Shown here one piece after another: positions 38,825-50,338 of a stretch of DNA of 64,000 nt. Location: positions 24,903,474-24,967,473 of the forward strand of contig BTRK01000005.1 in the NCBI GenBank assembly GCA_036245805.1, read 5' to 3'. The first letter of the stretch is position 1. Each line of letters begins with the position of its first letter. The notes beneath the pieces were generated by a model. The model saw only the letters and a list, made by a program, of their open reading frames with translations, did no database searches and was not told where the DNA came from. The translations under genes were made by a program, and so were the position numbers. This stretch comes from Pristionchus mayeri (lineage: Eukaryota > Nematoda > Chromadorea > Rhabditida > Neodiplogasteridae).

Positions 38825-40854
38825 TCACGCCTCTCACCTAAGAATCGAGCAAAGCTTGGCATTGTATTGTGGGAATTGAATGCGTAGCAAAGTGGTGTAC
38901 ATGATAAACTTCTTAAAGTACTACAATATTCGCGGAACGGGAAAATATTCACGGCTAAACATTTTCCCGTTCCGCGAATATTGTAGTACTTTAAGAAGTT
39001 TATCATGTACACCACTTTGCTACGCATTCTGTTCTCACAGTACGAAAATTCAACATTGAGATAAATACATTTTCAGGGTCCACTTGACCCAACTAAGACT
39101 CCCCTGCACTGAATAGTGCCTAGGATCGTTCTGCTCAAAGTAGATGCACCAGTCGGACCGAGCACACCAACTTTGAGTAGCAAGGGCAATGGGTATTTTA
39201 CAAAGACTGTAAATAAATGTTTCCTTTAAATGCACTTATGTAATCGACGATGCTGAAACGATCTAGAAAAAGAAAATATAACAATTATTAAAAATAACAA
39301 AAATAGAGCGATTTTTCAAAATTGCAAAAGGAATGTTGAGCTGTGTTGGTAAGTTGGGTCATGCAAGTGATCGATTCAGGTAAATAATGTATACATTTAG
39401 TTTTCTAACTTTTTATTGAATTTTATAGCATAAAAACATGCGCATATGCGTTTTAAACAGAATAGATTTGATTTTAATGCTCTTTGCGCAGATAACACAA
39501 GACTAATTCATGATTTGCGAACTTTGAGATTAGGTCATTCAAGTGGAAATATCACCATTTCCAACTGCTGTCAAGGCTAGTGTTATACACTGCGTGATAG
39601 CTCAGTGAATTTCCGATACGAGACAAGTGATTTTGTTAGGTGGGAAAGTCCATGGTCACGGAGAGGCAAAAATAACCTCGATTTCAGCTGGTTTTAGTTA
39701 TTCAAACTAAAATATCACAATTTCCAACGACTTCCAATTCTAGTGTTATGCACCTGGTGAAAGGTAAGGATATGACTGGTATTATAGGATTGGTTTGGTT
39801 TGGTGGGAAAGCCCGGGAAGGTGGATATAAGTCATAGAAGTCAGATGAACTTCGATCGTTTCTAAAACATGCCGCAACTTAGCTATATCACTAATACATT
39901 TAAAGAGATGCATTCTAGCTGATAGATAAATAGATTCTGTATATCGTGGTATAACTAAAATAATATTTTGATATAAATACAAGCTAAAAATCAATATAAA
40001 AATTGCGTCTGCAAATTCATCCGGGAAATACAATAGTATAGAAAAAAGCGGCCAATTTGCATTTTTGCACGCTCGGCACCGTGCAACCCACAATACCTAT
40101 GCTAACTTTGAGGCTTATTTTCTACCCTTTTATGAAATCATACTGAAAACTTTTCTACCCTTTGATTTGAAGCTATTTTTGATCAGCTAATCGACTTGTC
40201 ATTCTGCTCTCTCGCGAAGAAATGTCATTAATTTTGCGTTCTGTTTCAGGTACCATTGAAATACTTTGAAACATTGTCTAAAATGCTATTCAATGAATTT
40301 CAATGGGACCTGAAACATAATGCAAAATTAATGACATTTCTTCGCGAGAGAGCAGAATGACACGTCGAATAGCTGATTAAAAATAACTTCAAATATTCCC
40401 GAAGCGTTTTAAGGGCAAAATACCCCTTAGGTTCCCTCGATTTGCGAGCACAAGGTAGTTGTTCGAATCCTCTATTCAGGCTCTATCTAATGATGCAAGC
40501 AAATTCGGTGATTTTGTAGCAGTTTTCAAGTTATTGGCCGTTGAATGTGGGGCGTTTCAAAGATCAAAAATCGAAAAACGGTCTAGATAGGGTGATGGAG
40601 CATCAAAAAGTAGCCAGACCACTAGAAGCGTTTTCAGCATGATTTCATTAAAGGGTAGAAAATAAGCCTCAAAGTTGGTGTGCTCGGTCCGACTGGTGCA
40701 TCAGCTTGGCGCAGAATGATCCTAGGCACTATTCAGTGCAGGGGAGTCTTATTTGGGTCAAGTGGACCCTGAAAATGTATTTATCTCAATGTTGAATTTT
40801 CGTACAATGCCAAACTAGTCTCATTCTGAGTCGATTCTTATGTGATGGGCGTGA
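38825..40854. mobile_element. 2.03-kb nested palindrome, TA-flanked
   Basis: Ends TCACGCCTCTCACCTAAGAA and GGGCGTGA with TA outside both, as in the 6113 family. Inside are at least three nested fold-backs. 38877-39030 has two 70-bp arms. 39040-39175 pairs with 40660-40810 (TGTGCTCGGTCCGACTGGTG). 40180-40390 centres on GAAATACTTTGAAACATTG. No coding sequence. Confidence 0.75.
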
Positions 40855-40929
40855 TATCACGTTATCCGGACCATCTATCAGCTAAAACGCACCCCTGTAG
40901 ATGTTTTTTTGTAATATTAATGTGATAAT

Positions 40930-41152
40930 AGAAAGAGTAGCAAGTTGGTGTGCCTCGGTGCACAAAGGAATCAGCAGAACGGAACGGAGCGTTAAATGTA
41001 CGGTAGCTGCATGTCGTGCTGTGCCTTGTGTTGTGCGTGCAGGCACAGCACGACAGGCAGCTACCGTACATTTAACGTTCTGTTCCGTTCTGCTGATTCC
41101 TTTGTGCACCGAGGCACACCAACTTGCTGCGCTTTCTATTCTCACAGTAAAA
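40930..41152. repeat. hairpin element, copy 1
   Basis: About 110-bp arms around GTGTTGTGCGTG. Each arm carries CAAGTTGGTGTGCCTCGGTG or its complement and TGTACGGTAGCTGC. The same hairpin recurs at 41455. Confidence 0.8.
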
Positions 41153-41454
41153 TAAGGAAATTTTTAGAAATTGACGAATTTCACATGACTTCAACGAAAA
41201 ATTAGGGGTCGAATTCGTCCTTGTTGGGTATCTTTAAAATCCCTTAGAGCCTTTCACAGCCTCACGAGCCTTTCACAACGCTCACGCTGCGGGGGGTGGG
41301 AGCAGGTTGGGATGATGTGGTTGGTGGTGCGCAGGGTGCATTTGAGTTTTCTGCGATTTGGTAAAATGCACCATGGTGTGTGGTGTGCTGAAAGTGCTCG
41401 CCAAGGGAATACCAACGATCAAGGTCTGAACACATACGGATGTGTTTGAGCCGA

Positions 41455-41692
41455 GTTACTATGAGAATAGAGAGCGTATCAAGTTGGTGTTCCTCGGTGC
41501 ACAAAGGAATCAACAGAACGGAACGGAACGTTAAGTATACGGTAGCTGCCTGTCGTGCTGTACCTTGTGTTGTGCGTGCAGGCACAGCACGACAGGCAGC
41601 TACCGTACATTTAAAGTTCCCTTCCGTTCTGCTGATCCCTTTGTTCGCCGAGGCACACCAACTTGCTACGCTTTCTATTCTCACAGTACAGC
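41455..41692. repeat. hairpin element, copy 2
   Basis: Same palindrome and orientation as 40930-41152, about 525 bp away, with scattered differences such as CAAGTTGGTGTTCCTCGGTG. Mirror-image open frames over both copies are artefacts. Confidence 0.8.
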
Positions 41693-41968
41693 GACTTGAA
41701 GGAAAATTTAAAGGTCAAAGATCAAGTTTCAAATTTTAAAAGCGCTCACCGTGGGGATTCCAGCGGTCAAGATTATAGCCTTCTAGGATGATTTTGAAGC
41801 GAGTTAGAGCGTTTTGAAATAAAAGATCAAAGTTCAAATTTTGAGTGTTCACCAAGGGAATTCATATGGTAAAGGATTTAGACACAGGATGATTTTGAAG
41901 CGAAATAGAGCGATTTGAAAAAAAGGGTGACAGACAGACATACGAACAGACGGACGTTACGAGGAATA

Positions 41969-42785
41969 TCAGGGCACTCACGAGAGAATCGGGACAATGA
42001 GTTGACTTTAAAAAATAAACATATTTAATTTGACATGGTTTTTAGTTTGGACTTGGGTGGTAGAATATATTCCCACATCAATTCCAACCTATTCGAACTT
42101 GCAGCTGCAGCAGGCTGCTGCAAAGTTGAGACGAAGGTCATTGGTCTTGGACTTTTCCGCGTGAATGCAGTCAAAATTTTTGCCGACATTGTAACGCTTG
42201 GAATAAGATAATGCATGATTATATCCATGAAAACCAATTTCAAAAGACCATTTTTCCTTCGCCGGGACTCGAACCTGCGACCTAGCGAGTTTGATTTCAC
42301 GGAGGGTGAACCGTGCAGCACATTACGAGAGTTTCGTCGATCTGTGAGACTATCAGGACCACCGAGATAAAATCTGCAAAAATTATGGTACGTGCAGAAT
42401 TGCTAGCTCTACAAACTGGTAAAGTTTGGAGTGAAGCAAAAAATGTATGTCACCACGGTAAATTAAAAACCTGTCTCCCATGCATCTGCTGCAAGGGTCG
42501 CAAAAGTGAGAAATGAACAGCAAGCCAAATTGGTTAATTTGATCATAAACACACTTTTGTAAACAAAAACTACCAGTTTTACACGGGAAAAACCTCAAAA
42601 CCAACTACCTTCGTCTCAACTTTGCAGCAATCTGCTGCAGCTGCAGCACATGACAAAAATCTAAAGCTTCGGATTTTGTCTAAACTAGTGATGTTCTAAA
42701 TAAAAACATGAGAAACAAGATTTTCGAAAATTCGAATGTCAACTGAAATCGCTGATTTGTCTCAATTCTCTCGTGAGAGGCGTGA
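41969..42785. mobile_element. TA-flanked palindromic element (817 bp)
   Basis: Ends TCAGGGCACTCACGAGAGAA and TCTCGTGAGAGGCGTGA, TA on both sides. Shares the CTGCAGCAGGCTGCTGCAAA arms and the tRNA-like block (minus-strand B-box GGTTCGAGTCC near 42268) with the element at 6113-7246. Confidence 0.8.
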
Positions 42786-42824
42786 TATGGTGTTGATACG
42801 AGTTTGAAATAAATTGGAACAGGC

Positions 42825-43025
42825 TGCGCATCCATAACTGCCCCCAAGAGACGGCACGGTCGAATCTGGACACGGCGATCCCCCATCGGCTCCACGTTCC
42901 ACCAAATTGATTACGTTGCAGCGCCTGCCACAGCGAGAGTAGTCAATTGTGGAGTCGTTGGCCGGTTTGAGCTCGATACCGGCCTTCGCCTTGTTCGGAT
43001 GTGCCTCTCCCTCCCTGCCCTGGTG
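42825..43025 (+). pseudogene. RTE endonuclease fragment
   Basis: About 200 bp match 62875-63075 of the RTE element (AAGAGACGGCACGGTCGAA, CCACCAAATTGATTACGTTG, GTAGTCAATTGTGGAGTCGT), covering the end of the endonuclease domain. No flanking element remains. Confidence 0.8.
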
Positions 43026-43205
43026 TGCGCGCCCAAGTTGGAATCAAACAAAACTCCAAGTGGCGACCTAACTTGTGCCCCACTTGAACATTCACTCGAT
43101 TCCCATTTGGGAATGCTCTACAGTACTCAGCACTTGCACTTCTACCCACAGTCCAATCATCATCGACAATCTGCGATCCGAATTCGATGTAAAGGTAACT
43201 TCTCA

Positions 43206-43537
43206 CAAGAAGAGGTCGCGGAATGTCCATAGAGTTTCACAACGAGACCTAGCGCATTCGAAAGAGGAGGAAATTTCTCTCAATTCTAAGAACTTCTGTT
43301 GTTTTCAAATTTGCGGAACGCTTCTGTGAAAATCTGGGCTCATAGTGGGGAACCCGTGCGAACGAGCAAAGCAGGCTATTTCTGATGCTTTTTCGCTAAA
43401 CTCTCATACAACCCAGACCTCCACATGATCGTTCCGCAAATTTGAAAACTGCAGAAGTTCTTAGAATTTTATCCTCTTTCGAATGCGCTAGGTCTCGTTG
43501 TGAAACTCCATGGAAACAGCGCGACCCCCCCCCCTTG
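43206..43537. mobile_element. 332-bp fold-back element flanked by TCA
   Basis: Ends CAAGAAGAGG and CCCCCTTG, TCA on both sides (43203-43205, 43538-43540). Arms include GAGACCTAGCGCATTCGAAA and its complement. Interior homologous to 12937-13246. Confidence 0.7.
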
Positions 43538-43724
43538 TCAGGTCACTGATATTTTTTTATTCAATAGTAAACTATCGATTTTACATTTAGCTCATCTTCC
43601 ATTTCCGACATAAATGTGAACGTGATGACAAGGCAGATATCCAGTTAGAATTAGAAATGGAGAGGGGAATCCTTCCAAATCGGAACAATGCGGAGATTGC
43701 ACAATTCATTGTCCTCCCTGGTGG

Positions 43725-43988
43725 CTAAGTGTGTGCATCAGCTAATGAAAGTGCATATGAGAATCGAATGGCAACTTTGGATCGTGCATCTCTACTGAGT
43801 ACTGACTGCACGTCTCTCATGTTCACACGCAGAGTCTTCGGTCTGGCACTGGAGTGAGTGGCCATGTTCTCCCACTTCTTGAGTCGTCTGCCTCCAGATA
43901 AGGCAGCGATGGCAGCTGCATTCGCATCTCGATTCCTGGCCACTTCTGCATCCGCCTTCTGCACTTCCTTTGCTCGTTCCATTGTTTC
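43725..43988 (-). CDS. taf-4: TAF4 (TFIID subunit 4), C-terminal exon
   Basis: 87 codons plus stop, beginning after TATTTGAAG in phase 0. It reads ETMERAKEVQKADAEVARNR, then DANAAAIAALSGGR, and near the end LRVNMRDVQSVLSRD. This is the TAF4 C-terminal pattern, in which a charged helix is followed by RDAN-x-TALAAIG and by a basic T-RVNLRDL box. TAF4 pairs with TAF12 in TFIID to support Pol II initiation. Upstream exons on the same strand are 50764-50856 and 59358-59635, so the gene spans at least 15.9 kb. About 50 residues of the charged linker that should lie between this exon and 50764 are not located. Direct splicing of the three exons is in phase. The start of TAF4 lies beyond 59.6 kb and is not seen. 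Confidence 0.78.
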   Translation of the reverse strand, partial: ETMERAKEVQKADAEVARNRDANAAAIAALSGGRRLKKWENMATHSSARPKTLRVNMRDVQSVLSRDARSKVAIRFSYALSLADAHT

Positions 43989-44201
43989 CTTCAAATACCA
44001 AATACTTTTGACTTCATTTTTAATTAACTACGCAAAATGACCTTAGATTAATCATTTTTAAAAATTGCAAATTTCTGATGATTTTTAACAGTCCAAAAAT
44101 CTGAAATCACTGAAACTATGTGCTCAAGGATTATATGGACATTGGAGAGGATAGCCATAGTCGTTTTACTCAGATACTCATAAGTGATTAATGATTGCAG
44201 G

Positions 44202-44320
44202 TGGGGGAGGGAGACTATCCAGAGTCATTGAGGGTCAGAGAGCTCTGTCACAATGTGGTCGCTCTCCAGTCGATCCTTGAAATCGTCGCGCTTTCACATT
44301 CAGAGCTACCTGATTTATTA
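44202..44320 (+). CDS. possible exon, truncated by a transposon
   Basis: After a good ATGATTGCAG acceptor the plus strand reads VGEGDYPESLRVRELCHNVV then ALQSILEIVALSHSELPDLL, strongly protein-like and helical. It runs directly into an AGGTTGTTGCGAAAGTC transposon end at 44322, so any following exon would be displaced. I do not recognise the family. It lies opposite the TAF4 intron. A minus-strand reading gives no TAF4-like sequence. Confidence 0.3.
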
Positions 44321-44478
44321 GGTTGTTGCGAAAGTCTTGCTCCTTTTTGGTCTTTACTTTTGAACTTACCAATTTCTCTTCATTGAAAACCCCAATGTCT
44401 GAAGTTATAGTCAGGTATAAGGGGATGCTTCCTTGTTATTCTACCATGGTCGATTTGAATCACGATTTAAATCTACGC

Positions 44479-44711
44479 CTTAAAGTTACCGGACGAGGAC
44501 GAAACCCTGATCTGACCCTGATCTCGTCGCGTGTACGAGAGTATGCAAAAGTGAGAGAGCGCGGGATTACGAGAATCATTTCCGGCTTTCCCTTGAGGCT
44601 ATTAGATTTTTAGCATTTTTGTATATTCATTCTCAACTAATTCAGCCATCGGCTATTCGATGGAGGACAAAAAATAGGGGGTCAATTTCGTCCTCGTCCG
44701 GTAACTTTAAG
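44479..44711. mobile_element. MITE, copy 2 (CTTAAAGTTACCGG ends)
   Basis: Inverted copy of 23073-23310, with the same terminal CTTAAAGTTACCGGACGAGG. Nested in the element starting at 44322. Confidence 0.75.
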
Positions 44712-44821
44712 TCAGCATCCAAAATTCTGAAATTGTGATTCGAATTTTCACATTGCTTCCAAGTGGTGCAAAATTAGCGCGATTGATCATTCCATAAACT
44801 TATGTCGCTAATGTGAAAGTA

Positions 44822-46063
44822 TTGGGGTGTCCGGAAAGTTCGTATAATTTTTTGTTTTTATTTTTTATTCAATGCTTTACAATTCTCAGTGACCAATGTA
44901 TGCCCCCTTCTTTCTCACTACCTCCCTCCAGCGATTGGGCAGGGTCTCGATTCCTATCTTCCAGAATGCGGGTTTCTTCGAGACCGCCCAGTTCACGAAA
45001 GCCCTCACAACTTCATCTCGATTCTTGAACTTCTTCCCTTTGCAGAAGTCAGAAAGAGAGCGGAAGCAGTGGTAGTCGCATGGGGAGAGATCCGGGGAAT
45101 ACGGTGGATGGGGAATCCTCTCGATCTTCAGCTCGTCCATTTTCTTCTGGGTCATCTTCGCTCGATGTGGGCGAGCATTGTCCATCAGAAGAAGAATTTT
45201 GCCCTGGTTCAGGAGTCTGGGAGGGACTCTGATCGCGACATCTTGCAGTTGTTCAGAGAAGAGGTCGGCATTGATGCTGGTGCCAGGGGCGAGGATCTCC
45301 CAGTAGATGGGACCGAGCACTGAGAAGAAGAAGCAGAGGAGTTCCTTCTTTCCGTGCTCTTCCTTCTTCGGGACGGGCGTGGGCTTCTCATCTGCATCCA
45401 CCCATTGCAGTCTCCTCACAGGGTTATCGTACGTGATCCACTTCTCATCTGTAGCGATGATGGAATTGACCCATCGAAGATTGGATCTACGATGGAGTAA
45501 TTCCCGACAGACTTGAACACGATTTTTCAGCTGTTCGGGGGAGAGGTCATGGGGAATCACTTGTGGGAGTTTCGGCTTCTTCCCAGATCGATGGAGGATA
45601 TCGGACACCGTTGATCTGGGAGTACCAGTATCCTTCTTCAACTCACGCACACTGGCCATGGGCTTGCGCTTCAGTGTGCGGAGAACGAGAGGCTGATCGA
45701 GGGAGGGAGGGCGTCCAGAGCGGGGTTGATCATCGAAACCAAACTCCCCTTTCTTGAAGCGGGAGAACCACTTATAGCAGAAGGGTATGGAGGGGGCGTC
45801 AGCTCCTTCCGACTGGGCCAGGTCAGAGTGGGCCTCCTTCACGGATCGGCCAAGACGGTAGTAATGAAGTAAAACTGCTCGGAGGTAGAGATGGGAGTCC
45901 ATCACAAGAATCAATGTAGCAACTAGGAGACTGATTAAATCCTCTCACTACTCAACGTCAGAATGATGCAATACATTGTTGACAAACAGATTGCGCAATC
46001 ACTGCATTTGATCGCGAACTGACTTTTTTCCGAAGCATTATACGAACTTTCCGGACACCCCAA
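44822..46063. mobile_element. mariner transposon, structurally complete (1242 bp)
   Basis: Perfect 27-bp terminal inverted repeats start TTGGGGTGTCCGGAAAGTTC at the left and end in the complement at 46063. TA lies outside both ends (44820-44821, 46064-46065). The interior holds one uninterrupted transposase gene on the minus strand. All hallmarks of a potentially active element are present. Confidence 0.95.
44886..45914 (-). CDS. mariner transposase
   Basis: 342 residues, uninterrupted. An alternative start four codons in (MDSHLYLR) is equally plausible and closer to usual mariner starts. The N-terminal half carries the helix-turn-helix DNA-binding region with FKKGEFGFDDQPRSGRPPS and STVSDILHRSGKK. 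The catalytic triad is D,D34D-type: IIATDEKWITYDN (first Asp), LLLMDNARPH (second) and HPPYSPDLSPCDYH (third). WVNSI takes the place of the usual WVPHEL-type box. The enzyme cuts and pastes between TA sites using the flanking 27-bp repeats. Full length, all catalytic residues and perfect repeats suggest recent arrival. It lies within the TAF4 intron, nested in an older element. Confidence 0.96.
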   Translation of the reverse strand: MILVMDSHLYLRAVLLHYYRLGRSVKEAHSDLAQSEGADAPSIPFCYKWFSRFKKGEFGFDDQPRSGRPPSLDQPLVLRTLKRKPMASVRELKKDTGTPRSTVSDILHRSGKKPKLPQVIPHDLSPEQLKNRVQVCRELLHRRSNLRWVNSIIATDEKWITYDNPVRRLQWVDADEKPTPVPKKEEHGKKELLCFFFSVLGPIYWEILAPGTSINADLFSEQLQDVAIRVPPRLLNQGKILLLMDNARPHRAKMTQKKMDELKIERIPHPPYSPDLSPCDYHCFRSLSDFCKGKKFKNRDEVVRAFVNWAVSKKPAFWKIGIETLPNRWREVVRKKGAYIGH

Positions 46064-46080
46064 TACATATTATATTCTAC

Positions 46081-47160
46081 CTAAAAGTATGTTGAAGTCA
46101 GCTCTTTGTCCATCATTTCTAGAGTAAGACGCTTCGGAATTTGAATTTCAGCATTACCGTACGGCCAAGTCATGGCGATTTCTTGCTTAGAGAACCAAAG
46201 CTGTTGATACCAAAACAAGTGCGCTTCATTCAACTGTCATAGATATAATAAACCACCATAACTATTATGTACGAGTATTTCTCATCGTGCTGAAATTTTG
46301 AATTTTTTGAATATTGAATTTGACAGAAACGCTGTAGAAATTACGAAGTGTGGTCCTAACTGTTTGGAATCGCCAAATAAATACCGATGATTTACGAAAG
46401 GAATCCTTAATGTGATTAAAGGGGCGAGGTTGCTTGTTCAAATGAGCACGAAAGGTCGATGATTCAACGTGCGTGAGAAATGAAAATTCGATAAAAGTAA
46501 TGATTTCGGCATCAAAATTTGCATTACACCGTTCACGACGGCACAGCTATTTTTAACACAACGGAATCAGTCCCACTTCGAAATTTTGAAAAAGATAATT
46601 ATAGTTCAGGGCAATTTGGATGGCCAAGGATACCTGATCAAAAATGCGGGGGTGAAACCATTTTTAGATGAACCCAGGCACATGTCGGAAGTAAAGTTTT
46701 TGGCGCTGAATATGTGTGAGTGTTTTATTGGGATACCTTCCCTTATATGTTTATACCTGTGGCACTGGTATGATCATATCACGTTTCCTTAGGGAGTTAT
46801 GATCGAAGGAAAAGTCATATTCATGACCTCAGTTGTAAGAATTTGACTTCATGGCTTGTCTGTCTAAACTATAGGAGAAGTCTGAGGTAAAGTGCGATAG
46901 GAAGAGTATTGGTGCCTTAGTTCCCTAAGATAAATATCATGATCCTAAAATAAAAGCAAAAGTCAGAAGAGTCAGGAATAGGAAAATGCCAAAAAGGAGC
47001 AAGACTTTCGCAACAACCTGATAGGTCATAAATTTCGAATCTGAGGGTCCGTCAGAACTTATTGAAAAATGATTTGGGATCTCCATTGGATACAATGTCA
47101 AAGTAATCAAGCGTTCCTCATAATTTTATTTCGATGTAACTGTATCTGGAGCCAATAAGA
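46081..47160. other. decayed transposon interior, no gene
   Basis: Right part of the older element (to 47022). Short open frames only, plus the faint Tc1-like stretch near 46595. Confidence 0.35.
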
Positions 47161-47164
47161 GCGA

Positions 47165-48455
47165 CTATCTGAGTGAGTGAACATATTTGTGAAGACGTTT
47201 GGCAAAGTAGGAAAAATGGCATTTACCCTAAATGTGTATACGTGTAGTACTCGTTGAGCATAACTCAGGCGTGGCTTATTTAGAGTTCTAGATGGCGCGC
47301 TGAGAAGTGCACGACACTTTAGTCCAAAAATGCAAATTTTCGAATTTTGCCATTTCGGAATGACTGATACCTCAAAACATGCGCACTATTAGGGTGAGAG
47401 TATGTGCCAAGTTTCATAAGAAACCGATTTAAACTCTTCGAGAAAAATTGAAAATTAGTCATATTTTGCTGAAAGTTCGTCAAAATAAAGTAATAAAGTA
47501 ATAAAAGTAATAACAGATGGTTAGGTAATAACACTTTTTTATTTATGATTCGTATAGCTCGGACTGATTGGTAGCTAATAGGAGAAAACAAGGGAAATTA
47601 AACTATACTTTGCGAGAATTTTGTGAATATGCTCGATCAACTTGAAATAAAGTCAGTTAGTGATGAAGCCAGTGGCCTACCGTACCCCCAAACATAATCA
47701 GAGGGACAATGTTCTAAAGTTAGCCTACACACAGTATTCGATGAGGGAAATCTCTCAGCATCAATATAATTTTGGTACGCTTGCGCGCGCGCCAGTGCGC
47801 TGATGCTGAATATCTACCGTAATCTCTCGATATTATATAACATCAGCGCTCTGGCGCGCGCGGATGCATATCGAAATTATATTGATGCTGAGAGATTTCC
47901 CTCATCGACTACTGTGTGTAGGCTAACCCTACAACATTGTTCCTCTGATTCTTTACGGTAGGCCGCTGGCTTCATCACGAACTGACTTTATTTCAAGTTG
48001 ATCGAGCTTATTCACAAAATTCTCGCAAAGTCTATTTTTAATTTCCCTTGTTTTCTCCTATTAGCTAGCAATCAGTTCGAGATATATGAATCATAAATAA
48101 AAAGTGTTACTACCCAACCATCTGAAACAATTATTATATTATATTGACGAACTTTCATCAAAATATTACGAATTTGCGATTTTTCTCGAAGAGTTTAAAT
48201 CGGTTTCTTATGAAACTTGGCACATACACTCACCATAATAGTGCGCATGTTTTGAGGTATCATTCCGAAATTTTAAAATTCGAAAATTTGCATTTTTGGA
48301 CTAAAGTGTCGCGCACTTCTCAGCGCGCCATCTAGAACACTAAATAAGCCACGCCTGAGCTATGCTCAACGAGTACTACACGTATACAGATTTAGGGTAA
48401 ATTCCATTTTTCCTACTTTGCCAAGCATAACTTCATCTACTCAGATAGTCTCTCA
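47165..48455. repeat. 1.3-kb palindrome
   Basis: GACTATCTGAGT at the left and ACTCAGATAGTC at the right bound arms of about 640 bp centred near 47815. Both arms contain GGCGCGCTGAGAAGTGC or its complement. Near the centre are CGCGCGCGCCAGTGCGCTGATG and CATCAGCGCTCTGGCGCGCG. The open frames are mirror images. Confidence 0.8.
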
Positions 48456-49002
48456 TAACCATTTCTCTCTGAGAACACGATTGGTCCATAGGTCTCTCAA
48501 CGATGGGCCACACAACCTCGGATGTGCTAGGGGGCGGCGATTGCGAATCCGCAATTCGACTTTAATAAAATTTAAATGAAATAATTTTTTGTCTTCCTAC
48601 ATGTACAGGTCCACCATAGTGTTATATTCTCGTATCGTTTACCTACTGATCAGTAGAAAGAATGAATCGAAATCTAACTTTAATGTTAAAAAAGTTACGA
48701 CGATTTGAACTTTTCGTCGACGTTTATTGCCGGCACTGTAACATACATATCCAAAATATGTGGTGTAAAATATGTGGCTATTTGTCGAAATCAGGGAAGG
48801 GATTTTCTGTTTCTGAATTTTCTAGTTCTTGGTCGTTTTGAGACAAAAATTGTCGGACTAAAAACATAAAATATATAATACAGACAAAGCGCCGAACATA
48901 GGCTGAAAAAATGTTACTTCTGGAGATTAATTTCGTAACGTTTCAAAAAAAATGTGAAAGTGACAACATTTTCAAAGAAATTCAACGATTTTTTCATATT
49001 AG

Positions 49003-49297
49003 CAAGGAAACCACAAAACGCGTCCTAACTTAAACCGAAATTGGAGTATACTAGTAGCTGGGTACCCCTAAGGGATGTCCAAAACCGTTTTCACAACTAT
49101 GGGATATCACTTGCTAATTACCTTTTGCCCATGCTAGTATACGATTCGTAGGGTATCGCTCACATCAGCCCAGCTGGCTCAGTCGGAATTTCGGTAATTA
49201 GCAAGTGATATCCCATAGTTGTGATAACGGTTTTGGACATCCCTACTAGTATACTCCAATTTTTGTTTGAGTTAGGACGCGTTTTGCGGTTTCCTTG
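49003..49297. repeat. 295-bp fold-back with tRNA-like core
   Basis: Ends CAAGGAAACCACAAAACGCG and CGCGTTTTGCGGTTTCCTTG. Arms carry GGAGTATACTAGTAG and its complement. The spacer holds CAGCTGGCTCAGTCGG, an A-box-like sequence. Confidence 0.75.
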
Positions 49298-49501
49298 TAA
49301 ATTACTTCCACATCCTACAAGATTCAAAATTACTTAGTTTCGGTTTGTTTGAAGTTAAAGTTGCCCAACAAATTGAAATTATTTGAATTTGCGTGCATGC
49401 CTAATCACGGCAAAATTAGTGAGAGTGGGCGTTGGGTATCAGGAACGCGCACTAATTCAAAAATGTGCTTCCGCTAAATTTTTTGCTTTTTCCTTGTGTT
49501 T

Positions 49502-50338
49502 CCAAGGGAACCGCATAACTGCGCGGAACGTGTTTTAGAGTACGGTAGTCGAATACTATCCCCAAGGGGAGTCCATGGAAACTCTAATGATTGGATAATT
49601 GTTTACTAAGGACCGAGAATCGATAATCATATTTGCACATGAAATTTACTCTCTCAGAACACAGAATAATGTTCGAAGATTGGAGGTTCTCTGGAGCTGG
49701 TTCCCCCCAATATGTTCAAACGACTTTTGGCGGCGTGGTTCTCGCACATCTAGTCTGCTGGCACAGTCGGTTGTGTGTAGGTTCATTTTGCGAAAAGTTG
49801 CGGGTTCGAGCCCCGAGGCTAGTCACATGTTTTACCCTATTTTCTAGCGCTTTTTGACTTTTTCATTTCATTGTCATCTCATTATTACTGCATTGCACTT
49901 CAATTTTGGAAATTCTATTGCATCATTGGACATCCAGACCGCATCAAAGGCAATAAAGGAGAGTATTGCAACGTATGATTTGAGATTAAATAAAATAAAA
50001 TGGAAGGAGAAGATGAGAAAAGAGTGGGAACTTCAGATGTAGCTGAAAAAAGATGGCAAAACATGTGAGTAGCCTCGGGGCTCGAATACGCTACTTTTCG
50101 CAAAGTGAACCGACACACTACCGACTGAGCCAGCTGAAAAGGAGAGCCTTTAATCGTTGAACATTACTCTGGGTTCTGAGAGAGCAAATTTCGAGTGAAA
50201 ATATCATTATTGATTCTCGGTCTTTAGGAAACAAAACAAAATCATGTTAGAGTTTCCATGGACTCCCCTTGGGGATAGTATTCGACTACCGTACAGTAAA
50301 ATAGGTTTGAGTTCCGTACAGTTATGCAGTTCCCTTGG
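49502..50338. mobile_element. 837-bp fold-back with tRNA-like module
   Basis: Ends CCAAGGGAACCGCATAACTG and CAGTTATGCAGTTCCCTTGG. Arms contain TACGGTAGTCGAATACTATC and its complement. A tRNA-like module is in the left arm (49750-49822), with a degraded inverted copy near 50075-50150. Confidence 0.75.
49750..49822 (+). other. tRNA-like module (73 nt) in a fold-back arm
   Basis: CTAGTCT at the start pairs with AGGCTAG at the end (7 bp, one G-U). GCAC/GTGT can form a D stem. CGGG/CCCG flanks TTCGAGC as a four-pair T stem. GGCACAGTCGG resembles an A box and GGTTCGAGCCC a B box. The anticodon arm is not convincing, so this is probably tRNA-derived rather than a working tRNA gene. Confidence 0.5.

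Larger units (their letters stand above)
44322..47022. mobile_element. older Tc1-like element carrying nested insertions
   Basis: AGGTTGTTGCGAAAGTCTTG at 44322 is matched by its complement ending at 47022, about 31 bp of terminal inverted repeat. The interior contains the MITE at 44479 and the mariner at 44822. Remaining sequence is decayed; a stretch near 46595 (VQGNLDGQGY) faintly recalls Tc1-type transposases. No clean TA on both sides. Confidence 0.45.

Noticed and set aside
40862..41739. Cysteine-rich open frames on both strands
   Set aside because: All lie in the two hairpin elements and read the same palindromic sequence.
44202..44320. Missing TAF4 linker exon on the minus strand
   Set aside because: All three minus-strand frames have stops or no TAF4-like residues. 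The plus strand is the better coding strand.
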